Source: an uncultured Collinsella sp. (GTDB lineage Bacteria > Actinomycetota > Coriobacteriia > Coriobacteriales > Coriobacteriaceae). Taken from it: a stretch of DNA of 19,577 nucleotides. A program made the translations under genes and the position numbers. Positions 1 through 6,716 of this stretch are shown in pieces. Under the pieces are notes generated by a model. The model saw only the letters and a program-made list of their open reading frames with translations. It was not told the DNA's origin and searched no databases. Where the stretch lies: the NCBI GenBank assembly GCA_900545995.1, contig URBM01000014.1, positions 1-19,577 of the forward strand, written 5' to 3'. Positions within the stretch are counted from its first letter, which is position 1. Each line of letters begins with the position of its first letter.

Positions 1-3
1 TTA

Positions 4-36
4 TCGTCGGCAGCGTCAGATGTGTATAAGAGACAG
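4..36 (+). other. Nextera (Tn5) Read 1 adapter, not genomic
   Basis: The first bases match the Illumina Nextera Read 1 transposase adapter. Positions 18-36 are the exact 19-base Tn5 mosaic end AGATGTGTATAAGAGACAG, preceded by the Read 1 tail at 4-17. This is library DNA left in the assembly. Any ORF that starts here (the peptide begins MYKRQ) is artificial. Confidence 0.98.
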
Positions 37-237
37 GCGGAGGCGGCGGCGGAACGTTCTAGCGAGCGCTTGCTTTGGGGTGGATCTTTCTGGGCGGTTG
101 CCAGGGAAGATTCATCCCATTTTTGTGCATCGAAACGGGTCAAACTTTCCGCTGCGGATCTTCGCGCAAGGGGCAGTGGACAAAAAATGCCAAATATGAG
201 TACTGTTGCTGCGTTGGTCACATATGTTTGCACATAA
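37..237 (+). CDS. Possible C-terminal fragment of an unrecognised protein
   Basis: An open frame runs from the adapter junction to a TAA at 235-237, giving about 66 genomic codons with no start inside the genomic part that has a convincing ribosome site. The fragment is Ala/Ser/Arg rich and ends in VAALVTYVCT. I recognise no domain. The stop lies three bases before a strong terminator, which favours a real gene end. Against it, bases 181-205 belong to a motif found inverted at 376-400, so the frame may only be read-through of an intergenic repeat. The apparent Met at 22 lies in adapter and must be ignored. Confidence 0.3.
   Translation, partial: AEAAAERSSERLLWGGSFWAVAREDSSHFCASKRVKLSAADLRARGSGQKMPNMSTVAALVTYVCT
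181..205 (+). repeat. Copy 1 of an inverted 25-bp motif
   Basis: This stretch contains CAAATATGAGTACTG (191-205), preceded by CAAAAAA. The reverse complement of 376-400 matches it at 22 of 25 positions, including that 15-base block exactly. The two copies lie on either side of the 241-284 terminator. Confidence 0.7.
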
Positions 238-240
238 TAA

Positions 241-284
241 TGGGCTCCTAATGAGAGTACTTCTCGTTAGGAGCCCATTTTATT
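241..284 (+). terminator. Strong intrinsic terminator
   Basis: A 16-bp stem (241-256 with 262-277, one G-T pair) closes a five-base GTACT loop and is followed by TTTTATT. It starts three bases after the TAA at 235-237, so it would end transcription of whatever gene enters from the left. Confidence 0.85.
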
Positions 285-336
285 GAACATTTGAGGAGCT
301 ACGTCAGCTCGTGCAGCTGGTCGTCATGCCTACAAG

Positions 337-402
337 CATCAAAAATGCCCCAAGTTGCTGCTACTAAAAAGGTAGCAGTACTCATATTTGATGTTTTTTG
401 AC
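337..402. repeat. Quasi-palindrome with copy 2 of the AAATATGAGTACTG motif
   Basis: Bases 376-400 carry the motif of 181-205 on the minus strand. CTGCTAC (358-364) can pair with GTAGCAG (372-378) around an A-rich loop. The left part (340-364) resembles the right part read in reverse, so the unit looks like an imperfect head-to-head pair of the same motif. The rest of 285-472 shows no gene that I can support. Confidence 0.5.
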
Positions 403-430
403 CACGGCTATCTACAAACCCCTAGGCCAC

Positions 431-457
431 TCATTGGGGACAGACTTAAATGACTAG
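431..457 (+). repeat. GGGGACAG-core palindrome, locus A
   Basis: ACTCATT (431-437) and AATGACT (451-457) pair at six of seven positions around the loop GGGGACAGACTTA (438-450). It lies 15 bases past the stop of the minus-strand acetyltransferase. It is the weakest of five related palindromes in this window. Confidence 0.5.
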
Positions 458-472
458 GTGTGGCTGCCCGGG

Positions 473-1114
473 CTAGGCTGTTAGGTCGAGTTCGTAGAGG
501 AAGCTTTCGCGCGGCATGTCGTGACGGCGCTCTTCGCGGTTGGCGCGGTGCGTGGCCGTGCGCTTAAAGCCGTGCAACTCGTAGAACTTCCACGAGCAGT
601 TGGAGTCGGTGTACAGGTGCGCCCTTGTCGCCCCGCGCGAGGACAGGTACGAGACCGCGGCATCGAGCAACACTGAGCCTACACCCAGGCCATGGACGTC
701 GCGATCCACGGCAAGCAGCGTGACCTCGTTGTCGTGGGGCAACGGGCTGCTTTCGAGCAGGCGGTTGTTGGTTCGGATGGTTGCGCGCACAAACGAGAGA
801 TACTCGGCGCAGGCATCGGGCTCCAGTTCACGCATCTGCGATAGCAGAGCGCGTTCGGTGTCCATCCAATGTTCCTTGACGGTGGCGCCGGAACTCTGTC
901 CCGCGCGCGCGAGCGCAATGCCACGCGCCTGACCGTCGATTACGGCAACCTGCGAAAACGTCGATGAAGAAAGGCAATAGGCGAGGTCGCACGCGGCCTC
1001 AAGGCGGTTGTACTCATCGTTATCCGAATTGTTATGCCAAAGCTGCTGCAGAATCAGCGCGATGGCGTCGAAGTCTTCGGTATCAAACGGTCGGTAGAGA
1101 ACCCGCGAGACCAT
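473..1114 (-). CDS. GNAT-family N-acetyltransferase
   Basis: This 213-aa protein probably transfers an acetyl group from acetyl-CoA to an amine on an unknown substrate in the cytoplasm. The C-terminal half shows the GNAT core: a beta strand VTLLAVD (131-137) running into the acetyl-CoA pyrophosphate loop HGLGVGSVLL (141-150), then a helix, and a late YELHGFKR segment (178-185) typical of motif B. The N-terminal half is less conserved and may set substrate choice. The ATG at 1114 has an AGAGG ribosome site four bases upstream. The gene stands alone and is divergent from purH. The family is clear; the substrate cannot be inferred. Confidence 0.85.
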   Translation of the reverse strand: MVSRVLYRPFDTEDFDAIALILQQLWHNNSDNDEYNRLEAACDLAYCLSSSTFSQVAVIDGQARGIALARAGQSSGATVKEHWMDTERALLSQMRELEPDACAEYLSFVRATIRTNNRLLESSPLPHDNEVTLLAVDRDVHGLGVGSVLLDAAVSYLSSRGATRAHLYTDSNCSWKFYELHGFKRTATHRANREERRHDMPRESFLYELDLTA

Positions 1115-1295
1115 GGTGCCTCTTTCTTTTGCGGATGCATATCGAGCACAGTTCTACCACGCTATTGGCATCTAATTATGGTGCCCCTGTGTTCCATGAA
1201 CTCACCGTGCCCGGTGCCGTGCCCATTCCCTCTGCTCGCAAACTTTTTCTGCACATGCGCCCGTTGCGGGGTGCATCGATGCGCTCGATGCGCTA

Positions 1296-1317
1296 CATTG
1301 AATCAGTATTTTCAATG
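1296..1317. promoter_or_regulatory. Small palindrome upstream of purH
   Basis: CATTGAA (1296-1302) and TTCAATG (1311-1317) form a perfect 7-bp inverted repeat with an 8-base spacer, about 75 bases before the purH start. It could be an operator. The rest of the 277-base gap between the acetyltransferase and purH showed no clear promoter or riboswitch. Confidence 0.3.
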
Positions 1318-1391
1318 CCGCTGCGCGAGCGCTGCAGATCGACGTATCACCGACTCACAGAGCACGGCGGCGTACCAGACAGGAGGACTGC

Positions 1392-2999
1392 ATGGGATCT
1401 GATGTGAAGATCGCACGCGCGTTGATCTCGGTTACCGATAAGACGGGCGTCGTCGATTTCGCACGGACGCTGGTTGACGACTTTGGCGTCGAGATCATCT
1501 CTACGGGCGGCACGGCTCGTGCCATCGAGGACGCGGGCGTTCCCGTAACCCCCATCGAGGAGTTCACGGGCTATCCCGAGATGATGGACGGCCGCGTTAA
1601 GACCCTGCACCCCAAGGTTCATGGCGCGCTGCTGGCCCGCCGCGATTCCGAGCAGCACATGCAGGAGGCGGCTCAGCACGGCATTAAGCTGATCGACCTG
1701 GTCGTCGTCAACCTGTACGAGTTCGAGAAGACCGTCGCCAACCCCGAGGTCACCTTCGCGGACGCCATCGAGCACATCGACATCGGTGGCCCCTCCATGC
1801 TGCGCTCTGCCGCCAAGAACGCCACGAGCGTTACCGTCATTTCCGATCCGGCCGACTATGATGCCGTCCTGGCCGAGATGCACGAGACCGGTGGCTGCAC
1901 CACGCTTTCCACCCGTCGTCGCCTGCAGGTGAAGGTCTACCAGACCACCGCCGCCTACGACACGGCCATCTCCCGCTGGCTCGCCGCCCAGGCAAGCGAC
2001 GTGGCGGACACCTCTGCCAAGCTCGAGATTTCGCTGGAGAAGGTCGACGACCTGCGCTATGGCGAGAACCCGCAGCAGAAAGCCACAGTCTATCGCTTTG
2101 CCGAGGGCTGCGAGAACACCGCGAGCTCGCAGTTCCCGCTCGTGGGCTCCAAGCAGATCCAGGGCAAGCCGCTCAGCTACAACAACTATCTGGATGCCGA
2201 CGCCGCTTGGAACCTGGTCCGCGAGTTCGACGAGCCGGCCTGCGTAATCCTCAAGCACCAGAACCCCTGCGGTTCCGCCGTTGCCGAGGACATCACGGCT
2301 GCCTACGACCGCGCTTTTGCCTGCGATCCCAAGAGCGCCTTCGGCGGCATCATCGCCTGCAACCGCGAGGTTCCCTTTGATCTGGTTGAGCACTTTGCCG
2401 ATCAGAACAAGCAGTTCGTCGAGGTCATCATCGCCCCGAGCTACACCGCCGAGGCGCTCGAGCGCATGGCCAAGCGCCCCAACCTGCGCGTGTTGGCGAC
2501 CGGCGGCGTGGACCACGGCGCTCAGGTGGAGCTGCGCTCCGTCGACGGCGGCATGCTGGTGCAGGAGGTCGACCACGTGACCGAGGATCCCGCGACCTTT
2601 ACGTTCCCCACCGACCGCAAGCCCACCGACGCCGAGATGGCCGAGCTCGAGTTTGCCTGGAAGGTCTGCAAGGGCGTTAAGTCCAACGCCATCCTGGTCT
2701 CCAAGGGTAAGGCCGGCATTGGCATGGGCCCGGGTCAGCCTAACCGCGTTGACTCTGCGCTACTTGCCTGCGAGCGCGCCGAGGACTTCTGCGAGCGCGA
2801 GGGCGTGGAGAAGGGCGGCTTTGCCTGTGCAAGCGACGCGTTCTTCCCGTTCCGCGACAACGTCGACGTGCTTGCTGCACACGGCGTGACCTGCATCATC
2901 CAGCCCGGCGGCTCCAAGCGCGACGACGAAAGCATCCAGGCCTGCAACGAGCACAATATTGCTATGGTCTTTACCGGCGCCCGCCACTTTAGGCACTAA
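1392..2999 (+). CDS. purH: Bifunctional AICAR formyltransferase / IMP cyclohydrolase
   Basis: PurH carries out the last two steps of purine synthesis: formylation of AICAR with 10-formyl-tetrahydrofolate, then ring closure to IMP. The 535-aa length fits the family. The N-terminal cyclohydrolase (MGS-like) domain shows LISVTDKTG (11-19), STGGTA (37-42), KTLHPKVHG (70-78) and IDIGGPSMLRSAAKN (129-143). The transformylase domain shows LRYGENPQQKA (221-231), the catalytic Lys-His in KHQNPCG (288-294), SAFGG (315-319) and a C-terminal IQPGGSKRDDE. AGGAGG (1381-1386) lies five bases before the ATG. The gene stands alone between its own leader and terminator, away from other pur genes, so regulation is probably local. 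Confidence 0.98.
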   Translation: MGSDVKIARALISVTDKTGVVDFARTLVDDFGVEIISTGGTARAIEDAGVPVTPIEEFTGYPEMMDGRVKTLHPKVHGALLARRDSEQHMQEAAQHGIKLIDLVVVNLYEFEKTVANPEVTFADAIEHIDIGGPSMLRSAAKNATSVTVISDPADYDAVLAEMHETGGCTTLSTRRRLQVKVYQTTAAYDTAISRWLAAQASDVADTSAKLEISLEKVDDLRYGENPQQKATVYRFAEGCENTASSQFPLVGSKQIQGKPLSYNNYLDADAAWNLVREFDEPACVILKHQNPCGSAVAEDITAAYDRAFACDPKSAFGGIIACNREVPFDLVEHFADQNKQFVEVIIAPSYTAEALERMAKRPNLRVLATGGVDHGAQVELRSVDGGMLVQEVDHVTEDPATFTFPTDRKPTDAEMAELEFAWKVCKGVKSNAILVSKGKAGIGMGPGQPNRVDSALLACERAEDFCEREGVEKGGFACASDAFFPFRDNVDVLAAHGVTCIIQPGGSKRDDESIQACNEHNIAMVFTGARHFRH

Positions 3000-3028
3000 G
3001 TTTCGCCCCGGAACAAAATAATCTCTGC

Positions 3029-3065
3029 AAAAGACGGTCGCTCCGTTTGGAGGGCCGTCTTTTTG
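3029..3065 (+). terminator. purH intrinsic terminator
   Basis: An A-rich lead-in, an AGACGG...CTCC stem with a small internal mismatch around GTTT, the complementary GGAG...CCGTCT, and then TTTTT. It lies 30 bases after the purH stop and just before the next gene. Confidence 0.85.
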
Positions 3066-3104
3066 GTATAAGAGGACGGAATGACTAACACGAAAGGTAT
3101 GACC

Positions 3105-3812
3105 ATGCCCCAGATTGATGATGCCGAGCTGTTTGGCAATGCCGAGGATCAGCGTGCGTACGAGGACTTTTGCGCCAATCAGGAGGCGGTCGAGAAGTTC
3201 ACGCTCGACAAGCCCGCGCTTGTCTGTCGTTGGCGCATGTCCAACAAAAAGGTGCCCATGCTCAACCGCCACATTCGTGCGCTGTCCGAGCGCCTGGTGC
3301 AGGGCGAGCCGCTTACCCATAACATGCTCAGCTGGGCCAAGCAGCACGTTGAGTGGTCGCTTGCCGAGGGCGATTACACCGCGCGCGACGGCGTGCTCAT
3401 GCTGGTGATCGACGTTAACGGTAATGCCGCCATGACGGTGGGGGAGTACGAGCCGCTGGCCGACACGTCGGCCAAGGCGCTGCGTGCCCGTTCTGCCGAG
3501 GCTCGCTCCGAAGCCGACGAGACCGGCGTGGCGCCCGAGCTGCTCGCCGCCGTCAACAACGGCGAGCTTGCCTTTGTGGCGCCGGCGGACGAGTGCCTGT
3601 GCGGCACGGCGACGCTCATTGAGCAACTGGCCCAGACCAAGGGCATCCCGGTCACGCGCGTAGACATTCCCGCGCAGCTCAAGGGCGCGCTGTTCCTGGT
3701 GAGCGACGAGCACGGCGTGGTCCCCGCCACCGATGTTGACGCCGACGAGGCAGACGCCGCCACGGTCGCCTTCTTTGCCGACGGCTACGAAAAGCTCCGC
3801 GCCCGCCGCTAA
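3105..3812 (+). CDS. Unrecognised 235-aa cytoplasmic protein
   Basis: I do not recognise this family. The protein is acidic and Ala/Glu/Asp rich, with no signal peptide, no membrane span and no obvious catalytic motif. A charged N-terminal third (ELFGNAEDQRAYEDF) precedes mixed alpha/beta segments such as VLMLVIDVNGNAAMTVGEYE, and ALFLVSDEHGVVP near the C terminus. In-frame starts occur at 3081, 3099 and 3105. I prefer 3105 because AAAGG lies seven bases upstream, but AGAGG five bases before 3081 also works and would give 243 aa. The gene follows the purH terminator, and its stop codon overlaps the left arm of palindrome B. It is clearly coding by codon use; its role is unknown. Confidence 0.8.
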   Translation: MPQIDDAELFGNAEDQRAYEDFCANQEAVEKFTLDKPALVCRWRMSNKKVPMLNRHIRALSERLVQGEPLTHNMLSWAKQHVEWSLAEGDYTARDGVLMLVIDVNGNAAMTVGEYEPLADTSAKALRARSAEARSEADETGVAPELLAAVNNGELAFVAPADECLCGTATLIEQLAQTKGIPVTRVDIPAQLKGALFLVSDEHGVVPATDVDADEADAATVAFFADGYEKLRARR

Positions 3813-3847
3813 ATGATTTTTCTGGGACGGGGATTAAAAAATCATTT
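3811..3847 (+). repeat. GGGACGGGG-core palindrome, locus B
   Basis: Perfect 11-bp arms AAATGATTTTT (3811-3821) and AAAAATCATTT (3837-3847) enclose a loop containing GGGACGGGGATTA (3824-3836). TTCCCC at 3850-3855 could also pair with GGGGA in the loop, giving an alternative fold. The left arm starts inside the stop codon of the preceding gene. In RNA it could act as a weak terminator. Confidence 0.75.
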
Positions 3848-3862
3848 TGTTCCCCGTATCCG

Positions 3863-3902
3863 TCGCGAGCATGAGGTGGGCCCAGCACCCCTCCGCTCGC
3901 GA
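3863..3902. repeat. Hairpin upstream of the two-component operon
   Basis: TCGCGAGC (3863-3870) and GCTCGCGA (3895-3902) pair perfectly over 8 bp, with a further inner GAGG/CCTC stem. There is no T-run, so it is not a standard terminator. It lies about 90 bases before the response-regulator start. Confidence 0.6.
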
Positions 3903-3993
3903 ACAGTTCTGTCACCTTGGCACCGCGCGTGGCGCACGCCTGCAGTTTCGCAGCCATAATGGTGGCAAGACAACCAAGAGGGGAGCGTAATCC

Positions 3994-4665
3994 ATGGCGC
4001 TGATCTATATCGTTGAGGACGACGAACCCATCCGTCGCGAGCTCGTCGACATCCTGGCCCGTGCCGGCTTTACGGTCGAGGCCTGCGAATCGTTTGAGCA
4101 TGTCTCGCGCGACATTTTGGCCGCAACGCCCGACCTGGTGCTGCTCGACCTCACGCTTCCCGTCAAAGACGGCCAGCATATCTGCCATGAAGTCCGCCGC
4201 GAGTCCGAGGTCCCCATCATCGTCCTCACGTCGCGTACAACCGAGATCGACGAGGTCATGGCCATGACACTCGGCGCGGACGACTTTGTCCCCAAGCCCT
4301 ACAGCGCCCGTGTGCTCGTGGCGCGCATCAATGCGCTGCTGCGTCGCACCTCGGCGGCCGGCGAGCGCAGCACGCTCGTCCACAAGGGGTTGGAGCTCGA
4401 CCTTGCCCGCTCCGCGGTCACCAACACGGCAACCGGCGACAGCACCGAGCTCACCAAAAACGAGCTTCGTATCCTCTCGCTGCTCCTGAGCCGCGCGGGC
4501 AAAATCGTCTCGCGCTCGGCCATCATGCAGGACCTGTGGGACTCCGATGCCTTTGTGGACGACAATACGCTCACCGTCAACATCAACCGCCTGCGCACTA
4601 CGCTCGAAAAAATCGGCATCAAGGGGTATCTGACCACGCACCGCGGCCAGGGCTATTCGGTCTAG
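3994..4665 (+). CDS. OmpR/PhoB-family response regulator
   Basis: A 223-aa DNA-binding response regulator, phosphorylated by the kinase encoded next to it. The receiver domain (1-115) has the acidic pocket E8-D9-D10, the phosphoacceptor D52 in LLDLTLPVKDG, T79 in IIVLTSR and K101 in the PKPYS loop. The C-terminal winged helix (from about 130) shows LTKNELRILSLLL, then DNTLTVNINRLRTTLEKIG and the final THRGQGYSV expected of the family. The ATG at 3994 follows GAGGGGAG with good spacing. The kinase starts nine bases after the stop, so the two are surely co-transcribed. The class is certain; the target genes are unknown. Sequence style and partner suggest the BceR/GraR group. Confidence 0.95.
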   Translation: MALIYIVEDDEPIRRELVDILARAGFTVEACESFEHVSRDILAATPDLVLLDLTLPVKDGQHICHEVRRESEVPIIVLTSRTTEIDEVMAMTLGADDFVPKPYSARVLVARINALLRRTSAAGERSTLVHKGLELDLARSAVTNTATGDSTELTKNELRILSLLLSRAGKIVSRSAIMQDLWDSDAFVDDNTLTVNINRLRTTLEKIGIKGYLTTHRGQGYSV

Positions 4666-4674
4666 GGGCCGGCC

Positions 4675-5718
4675 ATGTCGTTTGCCAAGTTCTTTAAAGA
4701 CGCGCTGCTCCCCGTCGCCGTATGGACGTGCGGCGTGCTGTTGAGCTGCTTTGTGCTGACGGTCGCCGGGGCGCCTGTCTCTATCGTGGTCATTGCGGTC
4801 GGCGTGTCTCTTATCTTTGGCATGCTCGGCATTGTGATCGAGTACGCGCGCCGTCGTCGTTTTCTGCGCCAGCTGGAGCGCGCGGCCGAGGAGCTGGAGA
4901 GCCCCGCTTGGGTGCAGGAGATGGTGCAGTGTCCGACCTATGCCGAGGGCGAGCTCGAGTACGAGGTCCTGCGCCGCGTGGGCAAGGCGGCTTGTGATGA
5001 GGTAGCCGAAGGTCGCCGTCAAACCGACGACTATCGCGACTATATCGAGAGTTGGGTTCACGAGGCCAAGCTGCCCCTGGCGGCAGCCCATCTGATCTTG
5101 GAAAACCTGGACGGCAGCGAAGACGACCTATCGCGCGTGGATGACCTGGGTCGCGAGCTGGCCCGCGTGGAGCGCTACATCGACCAGGCGCTCTACTATG
5201 CGCGCTCGGAAGTCGTGGAGCGCGACTATCTGATTCGCCGCTGGAGCCTCAAGGCCCTGGTGACGGGCGCGATTAAGGCCAACGCGCGCGAGCTCATCGC
5301 GGCGCATGTGGCGCCGGTGTGCGAGGACCTCGATTTTGAGGTCTTTACCGACGAGAAGTGGCTCGAGTTTATCCTGGGCCAACTTATTCAGAACAGCATT
5401 AAATACGCGCGCGAGGACGGTGCGAAGATTACGTTTTCGGGCGCGCTACTGGACGAAGGCCAGGCGAGCGAGCGTATTGAGCTTACCGTTGCCGACAACG
5501 GTTGCGGCATGAGCGCAGCTGACCTGCCCCGCGTGTTCGAGAAGGGCTTTACCGGCGACAACGGCCGCACGACCAAACGCGCAACGGGCATCGGCCTCTA
5601 CCTGGTGGCACGCCTATGCTCCAAAATGGGCATCGCCGTCACCGCAGCGTCGGAGCCCGGCGAAGGCTTCACCGTAACCTTCGCCTTCTCAACCAACAAG
5701 TTCCAATATTTCGAGTAG
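4675..5718 (+). CDS. Intramembrane-sensing (BceS-like) histidine kinase
   Basis: A 347-aa membrane kinase. Two hydrophobic helices (about 10-31 and 35-56) are joined by only a few residues, so there is no extracellular sensor domain; this is the architecture of BceS/GraS-type kinases. A short coiled linker follows. The phosphoacceptor H129 lies in YIESWVHEAKLPL, the form typical of that group. The ATPase domain has the N box around N240 (QLIQNSIKYA), DNGCGM (274-279) and TGIGLYL (304-310). The start overlaps an AGGGG that spans the regulator's stop. Known BceS-like kinases usually sense through a neighbouring BceAB-type ABC transporter, and none is present here. The kinase call is firm; the signal is inferred to be cell-envelope stress or a peptide antibiotic. 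Confidence 0.93.
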   Translation: MSFAKFFKDALLPVAVWTCGVLLSCFVLTVAGAPVSIVVIAVGVSLIFGMLGIVIEYARRRRFLRQLERAAEELESPAWVQEMVQCPTYAEGELEYEVLRRVGKAACDEVAEGRRQTDDYRDYIESWVHEAKLPLAAAHLILENLDGSEDDLSRVDDLGRELARVERYIDQALYYARSEVVERDYLIRRWSLKALVTGAIKANARELIAAHVAPVCEDLDFEVFTDEKWLEFILGQLIQNSIKYAREDGAKITFSGALLDEGQASERIELTVADNGCGMSAADLPRVFEKGFTGDNGRTTKRATGIGLYLVARLCSKMGIAVTAASEPGEGFTVTFAFSTNKFQYFE

Positions 5719-5745
5719 GCGGGCCGTCTTGCGGTGCGGGCGGCT

Positions 5746-5802
5746 ATGTTCCCGAACGTGAACTTAGCTAAGGCAATTGGCGCCATGTTCCTGAACGTGA
5801 AC
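5746..5802. repeat. Two direct copies of an 18-bp GTTC/GAAC motif
   Basis: ATGTTCCCGAACGTGAAC (5746-5763) and ATGTTCCTGAACGTGAAC (5785-5802) differ at one base and start 39 bases apart. Each contains GTTC-NN-GAAC, itself palindromic, followed by another GAAC. The layout resembles a multi-half-site protein binding site. It lies between the convergent kinase and uspA ends, which is unusual for an operator. Confidence 0.65.
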
Positions 5803-5836
5803 ACAACTATGGGGCTCAAATGAATCTCCCATAACA

Positions 5837-5884
5837 AAAACGTGCCGCCCCAAACAAAACGTGCCGCCCCAAACGGGGCGGCAC
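5837..5884 (-). terminator. uspA terminator with a duplicated 3' arm
   Basis: Read on the minus strand, GTGCCGCCCC (5884-5875) pairs with GGGGCGGCAC around GTTT and is followed by GTTTTG. The 3' arm plus its T-run is then repeated exactly: on the plus strand the 19-base unit AAAACGTGCCGCCCCAAAC occurs at 5837-5855 and 5856-5874. Either copy can pair with the single 5' arm. The T-runs point to termination of uspA transcripts; it may also stop kinase transcripts arriving on the plus strand. Confidence 0.75.
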
Positions 5885-5925
5885 GCCATCTTTTATCAGC
5901 CAACTCGCTGAAGTACGGTGACGAA

Positions 5926-6016
5926 GGCGCAAGGCCGGGAGGGGTTATCTAAGCCGACAACCTGCAGCCGCGAAGCGGCGAGGACGTCGGCGTGATAACC
6001 CCGCAGGCCTTGCGCC
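5926..6016 (-). repeat. 91-nt nested hairpin in the uspA 3' region
   Basis: Four nested perfect stems are visible: GGCGCAAGGCC 5926-5936 with 6006-6016 (11 bp), GGGGTTATC 5941-5949 with 5994-6002 (9 bp), GCCGAC 5953-5958 with 5986-5991 (6 bp) and GCCGC 5967-5971 with 5975-5979 (5 bp, GAA loop). It starts 13 bases after the uspA stop and precedes the uspA terminator, so it would be part of the uspA transcript. It is far larger than a terminator needs. The 311-base gap 5719-6029 holds this, the terminator and the 18-bp repeats, and no gene. Confidence 0.8.
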
Positions 6017-6029
6017 GACGGGAAGGAAC

Positions 6030-6467
6030 CTACTTCACGACCAAAATGTCGCAGTCCGTGTTACGCAGCAGGAACGTCGAAATCGAGCCCAGCAGCGCAT
6101 ACTTAATCGAGGATAGGCCGCGGGCACCGCAGAGCACCAGGTCGGGCTTGGCCACGTCGAGCATCTCGTCCTTGAGCGTCTCGCGAATACGACCGGCGCG
6201 AATCATGACCTCGACCTCGGGAATATCGGGATTGGCCTTGGCCTCTTCGAGCTGCTTGGCGATGGAGTTCTTAAAGGCCTCCTCTAGGCCGTTGACCAGG
6301 TCGACCGGGTAGGAGCCGGCGCTCTCGAGCGCCGTGGAGTCAATCACGTGACCAATAATCAGCTTGGCACCGTTGTTTGCGGCGACCTTGATGGCGCGTG
6401 CGAGCACAAAATCCTGCTGCTCGGTACCGTCGAGCGAAACAAATACCTTGGTGTAGCCCTCGTTCAT
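6030..6467 (-). CDS. Universal stress protein, ATP-binding UspA type
   Basis: A 145-aa single-domain Usp protein, expected to be a small cytoplasmic dimer that helps survival under starvation or stress. It begins with the first beta strand VFVSLDGTEQ, including the conserved D13, and ends with the dimerising strand CDILVVK. The nucleotide loop is complete: G114-x2-G117-x9-G127-S128, so it is predicted to bind ATP, unlike Usp members that lack this motif. AAGGAGG lies five bases before the ATG. The gene is divergent from uppP and has a long structured 3' region. The family is certain; the specific role is not. Confidence 0.95.
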   Translation of the reverse strand: MNEGYTKVFVSLDGTEQQDFVLARAIKVAANNGAKLIIGHVIDSTALESAGSYPVDLVNGLEEAFKNSIAKQLEEAKANPDIPEVEVMIRAGRIRETLKDEMLDVAKPDLVLCGARGLSSIKYALLGSISTFLLRNTDCDILVVK

Positions 6468-6716
6468 GGTTTCCTCCTTGGTCTATCGCACGGGCGTGGG
6501 GCTCGTGCGTCGGGCGGGCGCGGGTGCGTTGGCCGCCGGACACTTTACCTTGTTGCAGTTATACCCAAGGATTTCGGTTTGACCGCTCGCAATTCTGTGA
6601 ACGGGCGAGTTTTTTGGTAAGGGTAGGCGTGGGTGCGCCGCTAACGGTTGATAATGGGACATCGCCCGCATCGTCCGCAGAACATCTACCGGCGGGTGTC
6701 AAACGAGGGGGTCCCT

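Noticed and set aside
22..36. ORF start MYKRQ at the left end
   Set aside because: These codons are Nextera adapter, so the Met and the first five residues are not genomic.
3679..5091. 470-aa minus-strand ORF
   Set aside because: It overlaps the response regulator and kinase genes on the other strand and resembles no protein family.
5837..5874. Possible CRISPR-like tandem repeat
   Set aside because: Only two adjacent copies with no spacer; the unit is a terminator arm.
5598..5903. 101-aa minus-strand ORF downstream of uspA
   Set aside because: It overlaps the kinase 3' end and the repeat region, with no domain or ribosome site.
6648..6716. N-terminal extension of UppP from the ATG at 6648
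   Set aside because: The extra 23 residues are unlike the family and cross the good ribosome site that serves TTG 6717.
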